Shown here piece by piece: positions 45,484-57,700 of a DNA stretch of 64,000 nt. The notes beneath the pieces were generated by a model, which worked only from the letters and a program-made list of their open reading frames with translations, made no database searches and was not told the DNA's origin. Source of the stretch: Periplaneta americana. Taxonomy: Eukaryota > Arthropoda > Insecta > Blattodea > Blattidae. Each line of letters begins with the position of its first letter. The stretch's first letter is position 1. A program made the translations under genes and the position numbers. The stretch is taken from positions 11,366,300 through 11,430,299 of the forward strand of contig NC_091131.1 of NCBI RefSeq assembly GCF_040183065.1, given 5' to 3'.

Positions 45484-45766
45484 TCTGTATCGCACCATCT
45501 GTCCTTAAGTACTAAATGCGATAACCTATCACTGATAAATTCACCTACTTAATTAACCTTTAAGTTTCAATTTCTGATATTCATTTAAGCTGGAAACTAT
45601 TAACAGTTTGTAAAGTATTGAGTACTTATCATGAACATTTAGGAATTATTTGTGTGCATTTTATGTAATTATTGTATAGGTTGTGTCTGTGTAATTGAAA
45701 ATAAAATTCACTACAATAGCTCACATTTTGAATTTTGGTGCACACACAATTAATTCTTTGTTTCAG

Positions 45767-46056
45767 AAATGGCGTGAAATAAAATAGTTTTCCTCTGTTC
45801 TATTAAAAAAAAAACACTTTCATCATGGAGCCTGAGATAGTGACGATTTCCAGCATGGATGCCAAGGCATTGCATATGAATGCCAGTCATCTGGAGGATA
45901 TTAAAATGGACAGCAACTTTGCATGGATGCTGTGTTCACTTGTTTCTACCATGGCGTGGGTTATTTATATAACTTATTACAATTCAAGAGTTATCGGCTA
46001 TTTCATAACACGCTTATTGAACAGACTATTTATTAGAGAAGGCTACATGCATGTAG
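45767..46056 (+). CDS. tweek: tweek exon 1 (coding from 45825) with 5' UTR
   Basis: CDS starts at ATG 45825. A 3' splice-like TTCTTTGTTTCAG ends at 45766, so the exon may begin at 45767 with an upstream non-coding exon elsewhere. The leader has a tiny upstream ORF (ATG GCG TGA at 45769). Donor GTAG|GTAAGT at 46057, phase 1. Confidence 0.85.
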
Positions 46057-49000
46057 GTAAGTGTAATTTATATGAAGTTATTCCATATACAGGGTGTTAA
46101 CTGTGTGGGGAACCTTTGGCGATTGGATAGAGGACTTAAAAAAAAAACAAGCAAAAAAGTCATGTGAGGCTGGGTGCACACACAATCACACACGACGTGA
46201 TGTGGCACAAGACTACGTTTTGCTTTACAATGTCTCGCGACAGCTTAAAACTGTCTGCTTGTGATAATTGATTTTCTGACTGTGTGAGTTTGGAAAATTG
46301 GCCTAGACTAGAAAATGACGTCAATGAAAGAGGACTGTCTAGGCCTATATGAGAAATTCTATTGTATTTAGTTATTATTTCCTAAAGATGCTTAATATGC
46401 CTAAAAATCTATATGATTGGAAGAATCTTAAAATTAAATACTACTAATGCACTGCACACACGTTATTTTGTATATTTATGATTTATTTCACGACTTGCAA
46501 TAAAGAAATATTATACAAAGGAAACAAAAGACAGATCTAAAACCTACATTATTTCACGACTTGCAATAAAGAAATATTATACAAAGGAAACAAAAGGCAG
46601 ATCTAAAACCTACATTATTTCACGACTTGCAATAAAGAAATATTATACAAAGGAAACAAAAGACAGATCTAAAACCTACATTATTTCACGACTTGCAATA
46701 AAGAAATATTATACAAAGGAAACAAAAGACAGATCTAAAACCTACATCAACACAAACAAAATACACCCAAAGCTACACTGCACATTAGAAATTGAAAACA
46801 ACAAATCCATAAATTTTCCAGACATCACAGTAACAAAAGTAGACAACAAACACACATTCAAAGTATACAGAAAACCAACAACAACATACATACACAACAC
46901 ATCCAACCACCCCACACAACACAAACAAGCTGCATTCCGAACAATGGTACACAGACTACTCAGCATTCCAATGAACCAACAGGATTACAACGAAGAGCTA
47001 AACACAATCAAATACATAGCACAAGAAAACGGATACAACCCCAACATAATAGACAACATAATACATAAGACAAAACAAAACCACAAAAAACAGAAGAATA
47101 CAACACAAACACAAGAACACAAAAAATACATCACACTAACATACGAAAACAAAAACACACACAAAATTGCAACCTCATTCAAGAAATTAAATTACAACAT
47201 CGCATACAGAACAAATAACACTCTACGAAAACATCTCAACACACAAACAAACAAATACAACCACACAGGTGTATACAAACTCAAAATGTAACACCTGCAA
47301 CAACTTCTACATAGGACAGACAGGCAGATCATTTAAAACACGTTACAAAGAACACATCACGGCCATAACAAAATTACAAAACACCTCCACATATGCAGAA
47401 CACATCACAAATGCCAACCACACCTACAGAGACATCAACACAGACATGGAAATACTGCACATCCAACCAAAAAGCCAGAAACTCAACACACTAGAACAAT
47501 ATGAAATATACAGACACACGAAAACACACCCCAACGATATTCTCAACACACAACTCAATTTCAAAACACATACACTCTTTGACTCTACACTACGAATGCA
47601 CCCTCACAGGAAACAAGAGGCGCCAAGACCAACAATGACCAGTTCTGAAGATGACCCAAAATAGGTCGAAACATGTTAACAAGGTACGTGAAAATTTAAC
47701 ACAGAAAGTTCTTATCATACATATTCCGAAAAGAAAAATAATGTATTGAATCAATAATGAGTGATAGTATAGAGCAGAGAATTAGGCTTACTACAAATTA
47801 TTATTATTAATTATTATTCACCTGGTGCTTTCATCTCGTTTGCAATTTCTCACATATTTTTAGAAACCACATTATTGTCGTGTTATTGTTTCAATGATTA
47901 TACAGAACGTATCTTTCCTGTACTAAACAACTAATTATCTGCATCGAGCTCCATTATGAATAATGTGGATTACACAACAATAGTATTCATAGATAGTGAA
48001 AGCGTGCAATCATAGCCACTACTAACGCATGCGCAGCTATCAATCTCCTCACGACGAACTTCAAGCAGTCATTTGATATTGTCTCTCCGTGTCTCCTCGT
48101 AACCGTCGCGCCACATCTGATTCTGTGTGGACCACATCATAAGAAACCAATAGGAGACAAGTACCATCAGACAAAATGTCGCATCGCACGCCACCATGTA
48201 TGATTCTGTGTGCACTCAGTCTTACATTTTAAAATTCCTTTAGAGAATGAAAAGTTACATTTGTTTGGATAAAATGTCTGCCATTTAAAGGACAAAACTA
48301 AAATTTTTTCAATCATTTATTATCATAATACACTGCTCTGTTAAATTGACCAAGCATATTGGGAATTAAATTAATGGCTTTTCCAAAACATGCTATGGAT
48401 TGTTTAATATAAAACAGTCTTTATCTCGGAAAGGAAGCAAAAACGAACAAAAATGTATTAAACTTTTTTGTTTGAAATATCTTAAAGAATAACCCCCTGG
48501 AATTAATGACATTACTTATGGTTCACTGTGTATATTAAGTCTGGAAGGTTGGATAATCATGAATAGATGAGCAAGTAGGAAGTTTGTTCACATTAAGAGA
48601 ATAAACATTGATGGTAAAGTAAGTATTCCTGGATGAGCAGAAAATGTTTTACAGTGAGTTCTACAAGAGACACCACAGATAATTCTCACAGCTCTTACTT
48701 TTTTTTTTTTTTTTTAATGAACAACTTGGAAGCCGAAGTATAGTTGCCCCACAGAAGGGTCCCGTATCTTATGTAACTATAAATATGAGCATAATAATCC
48801 GTAACTAAAGATTTATAGGATAAAGTTTGCCTGAAGATTCGTAACATGAAAATTCCTTTATTAATTTTATTAACAATATATTCAATGTGTGTGCTCCATG
48901 TGGACATGTAAGACGTAATAATATAGAATGACGAGTTTTTCTTTATTGGCGTCACTTGTTCAAACCTGTTTTTGGGCAGCTTATTAAACAAAAATTAGTT

Positions 49001-52000
49001 GGACCAGTGCGAATTACGGATATATTATTTCTGTAGCAAAAACTTCCTTTACTTCTGATTCAAATAAAATAACACATCTAGAATAATGAAAATAAACTAT
49101 CAAAGAGATAAAAAAAAAGAATGAGTTTGTCTCCAGATCAAACCCTAATCCATTCGAACCACGTCTAGTCATTTTACCACTGCGCTACAGAGAACTGTAT
49201 ACTTTTGTTGTTGAACTCGTGGTCTTAATGTGAAACTAACGTAATTGGAATCGAGAATCGATGTTTTATTCACAACAAAATTCTTAATAGGCGGTACGCT
49301 TATTTCACATGAACTATACCATCATGTTTTGTAGTTACGATTTTTATTAAATACAAGACTGCTTGGAATCTGAGTTACGATTTTTTGTCACCAAGTTGAA
49401 GAAAGAATTATTATCGATTGGTGTAAAAACCTGAAAATGTCAATTTTTGTCAGTTACACAATAGTTCACACTAAGCTCTCAAATTAGGTCACTATAAGTG
49501 CTTTTATGTTCGCTATGTGTTACGTTTCAATTCTTAAGTATTACACAAAAAGATGTTTTATGCAATATAATTATTTGAATCAGTACCTAATGAAAATGTG
49601 TTCCTAACGATAAAATATGAGAGAGCGTAGGTAAGGCTAAGATTACGATCAAAGTTCATTTCGTTACGTTTCGTTGCTTTCATCCGTATGTTGAACTTCT
49701 ACCGAACGTTCAGGGAGGTTGTGTATTATGACAACTGTTATGGCTGGGATTACGATCAATGTGTTTGCGTTACGTTACGTTGCCTCCGTCCTAATACTTC
49801 AATTTGTTGAGACGCATGACATTCAATATTACAAAAATATGTTACGACAGAATGTTACTGATTTTTATATTTTAGTATGGCCCCTGATCACTATATGACA
49901 GATTAGCTTTGACGGCAACTTTTTTTTTTTTAAGATGTTTTTAAGTACCGGGTCTCTTGGACCCTTGCCTTTTACAAAAATATGATTTTATAAATTGAAA
50001 TGTAAATAGGTTTTGTTAAAGAAAATTGAACGGCAACTTTTATATCAAGTTTACTATAGTGCCATCTAGCGACAGTAAAAGGAATCACGTTATAATTCCC
50101 ATATAATAAAAACATCTTAAAACTAAAAAAAATGGAGCAACTGTACTTCCATCTAGCGGTTGTTTTAAATAGACGGTGGCGATCCTGGTGGTTGTTCTCT
50201 TCCACATGCTACCGTTTTTTAACATTGCGATGGCCATTCTGTTATATACGTGATCAGGGGTATGGCTGTTAATATTACTGCGTTTTACAAATGTAATCTT
50301 CATCTTACGTTGTTTTGGTGACGTATATACGTCCGTTGATGTGACATATTAATGAATTTAAATTCATTACTACTTTTGTCATTGTTTAATTGTGTATTTC
50401 ACTTCACCCCAGATCACATATGTAACAGATAGATCATCGCTATGTTAAATTCGTTTGCACTTTGAAGAGAACAACTGCCAGGATCGCCACCCATCCGCCG
50501 TAAACGAACACGAGATGGCAGTACAGTCGCTAATGCAATTCAAATGGGAATTATGACGTGACTCCTTATGTAACAACTAGATGGCAGCGTAGTAAACCTG
50601 ACAAAAGTTGTTAACGTCAAACCCTATAAGGCCGACCTATATGGGCTATATATGATCTAGGCTACTACTAAATAACTGGATTAGTGAGAATTACGAATAT
50701 ATTATTAATGAAGTAAAAACCCCTTTATTTCGGGTTAAAATAAAATAACGTATCTAAAATAATGTAAATTATTAAAAAGAAAAAAAAAAGATAATACACC
50801 AACCTGAGGTTCGAACATGGGTCCAATTACGCCATGATCTTTCACTTTACCAATACGCTACAAAGAATTACGTAGTACAATTGTTGAATTAGGTGTTATG
50901 AATGCTTTCATGTTTGCTACCTATAATGTTTAATTTTAAACAAAAATGTATTTTATGCCGAATAGAATAGATATATTCATGGAACCTGACACATTCAATC
51001 ACGTTTCGTTACGGTGAAGTGCGTTGAAGTTTGACAAATACAAAGATCGCTCCTCGTATTCTGTAATTTTTAATTAGTATTATTTTATTTAATATTTCAG
51101 TAGCATGGCCTTAGTCTGGGATTACGATCAACGTACGCTAGATAGTCAGCTGTTTCTGATAAACTTTGAATCTTGAATTGCATGAAAAACCTTGTTTGTT
51201 AGAGACGTCATAAATAAAATATTATAAACTAGCCGTACCCGTGCGCTCCGCTGCACCCGTTAGAAATAAATATAAAATAATTACATAATTAAAATAGGAC
51301 ATTTGATCCAGGAAACATTCGTGTGTGATAGAAGGATAAATCGTTTAATATGTTACTTAATTTAAATTGCATCCAAATAATTAAAATGCGATCATTTTGG
51401 TCCAGAAACACTCATTTGGTGCAATGACAATTCCTTTAACATGTTTCTTAATTTTTATTACATGCAACCATAGTTTAATGAAGATTGACATCATTTAGAT
51501 TTAATGTGTATATTTTATTTTACTTGTTATAGGTTTCCATTGAAATATGGTAATAACTTAATTTTAACCCTTGTTTTCTAGTATTCAGTAAATGGCGCTT
51601 GGCCCACTACGGTTCTGAACCCATCAAATAACTTAAATTATATTATATAATATTACATATTATATTATATTATATTGTTATATTATATTATATTATATTA
51701 TATCATATCATATCAGGAGTTACTGTAATAACATTATAGCATTATGTCCATCTAGAGAAACTACACTTTCCAATGGTGAAATAATAATTAATTATACAAA
51801 TCGGTTAATTTAGCTTCCGATATTACTTCATACAAACACAGAAACATTCTCTGTAGGCTATCTTTCATAGCTTTCGATTGTTGCTGTCCAAGGCCCCTTA
51901 TAGACGAAGTTATTTGTTTTTTAATTAAACGGCCTTACATGGCAGTTATTTTAATTTTAAAACTCATTTATCTCATTAAATATCAGTCCTATCAAAATTT

Positions 52001-53354
52001 TTCAAGGAATAAAACTTATCGCAAATTATTTTCAAAGAAACTTTTGTTATGTAACATTTTTCACAAAAATCAGTAATAAGCGAGATATTTAGATTTATTT
52101 AATTCAGGCCCCCTTATAACCTCCCTTTTAAATAATGTATTTTGAATGCCATATAGCCTAAAATCTAAGTTACAACGAACTTAATTTATATTCCAATTTT
52201 CATCGAAATCCGTTCAGCCATTATCGCGTGAAAAGGTAACAAACATACAGACAGACAGACAGACATACAAACAAAAATTTCAAAAAAGCGATTTTCAGTT
52301 TCAGGGTGGTTAATTATATATGTTAGGACCAATTATTTTTGGAAAATCGAAAATTACCAGAAAAATTTCGGCTACAGATTTATTATTAGCATAGATACAT
52401 GTTAACGACGTATTATAATAGAATGGCGTTGATACATACGTAGTGTTCGACTCAAGGGCAGATCTTTCTCTGAAAAACCCAGCATTCTCCAATCTTTCCT
52501 ATTTTTTGCCTTCCTCTTAGTCTCCTCATATGATCCATATATCTTAATGTCGTCTGTGACGGTGATAATGATGTAATAATGATGTGACTATACTAGCTGG
52601 ACCAGTGTGAATTACGGATATAATTCTGTAGCAAAAACCCCCATTTACTCCGGTTTCAAATAAAATAACGCATATACAATAATGTAAATAAACAGTCAAA
52701 GAGATAAAAAAAAAGAATAAGTTTGCCCCAGGATCGAACCCTGGTCCACTCAAACCACGTCCATTTATTTTACCAGTGCGCTATAGAGAGCTACGTATTC
52801 TTGTACTTGAATTAGGTCACTATAAACGATTTCATGTTTGCTGTCTATTCTCATAATTTTTAATGCTTAAATATCACCCCAAAAAATGTTTTATGCTTTT
52901 AAATTACTATTGTTTTAGTAAATGGATTTCAGTAAAAAATACTTAAAAAAAAAAGAGGTAAAACAGACTGTGATTGCATGACGTTCAACTTACGAAACGA
53001 TCAGTGTTCGTTTGTGTTACGTTTCGTTACAGCGAAGTTCTTGGAAGTTTGACAAATAAAAGGTTGATGCATCTGACTGATTCCAGACAGGATTTTTTGT
53101 CCCCAAGATGTCACGTCCCTTGGCGTGCTGAGAGAGCGTAGCAATGAGTTCAATGACCTCTCTGAAACTGACGTACACCTTAACGTTCGGTATGGGGACC
53201 GAAAATCCGCTCTCTGCTGATTACTGTCAAAGTTAGAATGAATGAACGCAAAACGGCGTTAATTCATCGTTTAAGGGTACTTTAAAAAAAACATTACTGT
53301 TGGTTGAAAGTGTTTGAATAAATTACACAGGAGATATTGCAGTGACACAAGTTG

Positions 53355-53414
<60 letters not shown>

Positions 53415-53686
53415 TCCATATAATTTCCATATAATGGCAGTTGACACTAGACATATACGTCAACATATATGCCTAACTTGGAGTCAGGCCGTAAGGGAAA
53501 CACTGAAGGAGGGGGGTTCGATCCGGTGCTGTGGATTAAATTCGGCGTAGCTCAGTGGTCAGAGCACTTGGTACGTAGAACCAAGGACCCGGGATCGATC
53601 CCCGGCGCCAGAGCAAATTTTTCTCCTCAAATATTAAATATTAATTAATAATAATAATAATGGTTATTTTTTGTCATTGTCATTAC

Positions 53687-53720
<34 letters not shown>

Positions 53721-53735
53721 TCCATATACTTAATA

Positions 53736-53766
<31 letters not shown>

Positions 53767-53987
53767 GGTTATTTTTTGTCATTGTCATTATTACTATTAT
53801 TATTATTATTATTAATAATGTTATTATTAATTAATTAATTCAGTCATTCATAGTTTTCTGCCCAAGGGCAGCTCTTTCACTGCAAACCTAGCATTCTCCA
53901 ATCTTTCCTCTTTTCTGCCTTTCTCTTCGTCTCTGCATGTGATTTACATATCTGATATCTTCTTCTGTCCCAAACTTTTATTGTTGT

Positions 53988-54023
<36 letters not shown>

Positions 54024-54645
54024 TTATTTATTTATTGATATTTATGTGCTGGACAACAGCCATAGGCCAATAAAAGTCTAGCACAGTGATACAAATAATG
54101 CAATAAAATGAACAACTATGGTACACATTACATAATAGAGATAACAACAAAATAAAGAATATAGATTACAATGATTAGTTTACAAGAATTAATACTATTA
54201 TATTTTATGGAAAGGAAATGTTATGTTTTATTTAACGACGCTCGCAACTGCAGAGGTTATATCAGCGTCGCCGGATGTGCCGGAATTTTGTCCCACGGGA
54301 GTTCTTTTACATGCCAGTAAATCTACTGACATGAGCCTGTCGCATTTAAGCACACTTAAATGCCATCGACCTGGCCCGGGATCGAACCCGCAACCTTGAG
54401 CATAGAAGGCCAGCGCTATACCAACTTGCCAATCAGGTCGACTTTATGGAAAGGAGTTGATTCATACAAAAGTATTACCAAAATGTGTAGAAAGATAATG
54501 CAATTAATATTAGCAAAGACATTGCCATGTTCTAATACTTCTATACATTGAATGGATCGAAATCGCCAACATGTAAGTTAGCATGTTTAATACATCTGGA
54601 GACTGGCGAGGAAGTTTATATTATTATGTTATTATTATTATAAAA

Positions 54646-54714
<69 letters not shown>

Positions 54715-57700
54715 AGTTGGTTGAATGAAAACACATTTTTTAAATTTTATGTGAAATAAAAAAATATCGACGTAAAAGCATGGCTATGCTAATATGTAAT
54801 ATTTTTTTTAACGACAATCTGGAAAAATTGCGAATGCACAAATTTTAGATTATAATATAAGAAACAATAAACAATGAATCTAAGATTTAGATGTGATTTA
54901 GGCGTTTGATCCCTGTTGTAAAGGTTCGTTTTTGTGTCTGTTTTTAAGGTTCGTTGACATGCAACGTGCTATCTGGGAAGATAATGTTCAGGGACGTTAT
55001 ATACATTTGTCATGACTATACAGTAAGAGTGCAAGATGGCTGGCTCATCTTTCGTTGGTGGAGGGCATATGTGCCTAAGGATGTGTCTGAAGGTATGAAA
55101 GATGATCGACAACAAATTATAAAAAATTCACTATTTCTTTTATTTTAAATAGGCTTCCACAATATTAAATATCATTTTATAATACAATTTAACGTTGTAA
55201 ATAAGTTTTGATTCAACAATGTTAAACAATTCCTCATACATGTACCCATGACTGATATTTTTTTAAGTTGCAAAGATTGATATTTATTGAAAGTTGCAAA
55301 GATGTGGTAAGCTGCAGAATAGAGAAAAATGTCTATAGACAGTACATATCGGTCTACCGAACAATATGTATAGTGAAATTTAATTATTTCTTATAATTTT
55401 ATTGTAAAATACTGCGTTTTTAACACTGATAGTAGTCTAATAAATTATTTGTTTACATTTCGACTGAACGTGAATGACATTGACAATGACCTTACACTCA
55501 ACACATACCAATACACGATAGACATACGACAGGGTAACAAGAGTTTGCTTCAGCGTATTTATCAGGCAAAGTAAATAATGTCTCTATTCTCTTTTTCAAA
55601 AACGTTAGACTTATAAAACACATGTTTTCTCAGAAAACTTTGACAGATACAGGAAAACTTTGACTTTTTTCTTCAGTTATTTATGCTCTACCACCAATAT
55701 ATATATTTGGCTATTTATATCGTATACACCCTGTAGAGTAGAAGTAACTTTTCTTTCACTAGCATGAAAATGTATTTATGATATTCATAGTAATACTGTT
55801 ACGTGATACTAATGCTTATGTGGAATAGAACAATGAAAATGTCACTTGTAACTAGTATGCAGTAATAAAATACAGGTAGTTTTTCTAGAATACAGTTTTC
55901 TCATTTACATTGTTAACAGCAAATTTATTTGCAAAGTACTGTACTCATCACTTCTGTGGAAATGTCCCTGTTCAGCTTGTTTTTAAATTGTTAAAATCAC
56001 ATGGGCTACTGTATTTGTATTCAGTATGAATTTGTTAACATTTCATTCCATAGACTTGTCGCATTCGGACACGCGTCTCTCTGTAATGCTGAACGGCTTC
56101 GAGCTACATGTGTACAACCGTTGTGAGATGTACGGGAACCTGGAGAAAGCATTTGGTCTGGAACCTCAGATGTTCCCGCGGGAGGATGACTCTTCTGGTT
56201 CTGGTTCTGGTGGTGCGGAGAGTAAGAAAGGTGTACCACTTGTTGTGTTTAGTTTATAGGAAAGCATTATCTTTAGAAACAATATTAATTTCGATGTACA
56301 ATTGAAGAGTGTGATCCCAAAACGTGTTAAGTCCATTTTTATGAAAGGACTGGACTAGTTTTTGTACCCACTGGTCTATGGAATGAGCGAGTTTTCAAAA
56401 GACATGCACAATAGCACAGACTTTTAGACAAGGATTGACGTTGTTTTGTAAGAAAACATGCTTAAAATATAATGATAGAGGGCTAAAACATAATCACATA
56501 TATGTGTAAATTAAGAAAATTGGCCAAATGGACTGAGCGCATTTTGGGATCACCCTCTTTAATTGTGTATTTCGTGTATTGTTGTAAACATAACTGTTTT
56601 ACATAACATATACAGTTTATTTCATGAAGATACGTCATAAGTTTAGGATGGTTGTGAAGCTGTCATGATTACAAAAAGTTGATATAATCATGGATTTCAT
56701 TTCGAGGTTAAGGAGCTGTCTCCATTTAGTTGATACAAGTAAATACGCCACTACTATGAATCATGTGTTACCATATATGATTTCCTGTGACATGATCGCG
56801 ATTAAATGTTAGTTGTTAAATGAGGCGTGTTGCAAAATCAGATACATCACTTTTTTTTTTTCGAAAATGAGTTAATTTTATATTTCACTAGTGGCTTGTG
56901 CAGCAAATGCTGCAAACTAAGTTCATTAGACGTTCAAATAAACATTTTTCAGATATATTTTCAATGAAGAATACCAGACATTCTGAAAGTTATTTGCTTC
57001 CATAATAATGAAAGATACTCTCTCTCGAGCCATTACTGAAGAGAACCACGCATATAAATATCTACACCACCATTAAATATATGAAAAGACCCAACCCCAC
57101 TTGATTAATAACTATAAAAATATTTGATTTTTAATAATATTTTTATCTTACGTAAGTTTTATAGCTTTCAGTAACATATACTATATATATACTATATAGC
57201 TGCCACTCAGTAAACTATAGAAATCAAAATCTAATTTAAGTTATTCTCTACATCTATTTATATAACCCCAAAATGTTTCACTTTCATATCATCAATATAG
57301 CACTAATATTAATGAAAAATAGTCACACAATAATATTTCATTTCTAATGGTAATAATGTCATCAAACCACCTCAAGTTTTGTAGCTTTTAATATCCAATA
57401 CACAGCTGTACCCAGAAAATTACACACCACAGAAGCGAACCTGTAAATTATTTTTAGTAAGTTAAGTTTTTAATAACCAATTTAATTTGAGCTCTAAATA
57501 TGTCAGCATTCTTGCATATCATGGCCTTCGTGTAATATTGTTTACTGTAATGTGTGTTTTGTTTTATTCTGAAATGCAGTTAGCTAGTTCACAAAACTGA
57601 CATCAGATGGATTTTGGAAAATAGGAAAATTATGTTGAAAAATTGACATTTCACTGAAAACTACTATTTTTCTGAAAAAACTTTTGAGTTCCAAGCTTCA

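Larger units (their letters stand above)
46165..48227. mobile_element. Possible TIR element carrying the Penelope insertion
   Basis: GGCTGGGTGCACACACAATC at the left and the imperfect complement (GATTCTGTGTGCACTCAGTC) at the right, about 35 bp with roughly three-quarters identity by eye. Would be an older element into which the Penelope-like element inserted. Confidence 0.4.

Noticed and set aside
46985..47182. Cys/Val/Phe-rich - strand ORF, membrane-protein-like
   Set aside because: Antisense shadow of the A/C-rich Penelope ORF.
53541..53610. tRNA gene
   Set aside because: Acceptor-stem mismatches, no T at position 33 and continuation into a repeat body point to a SINE head.
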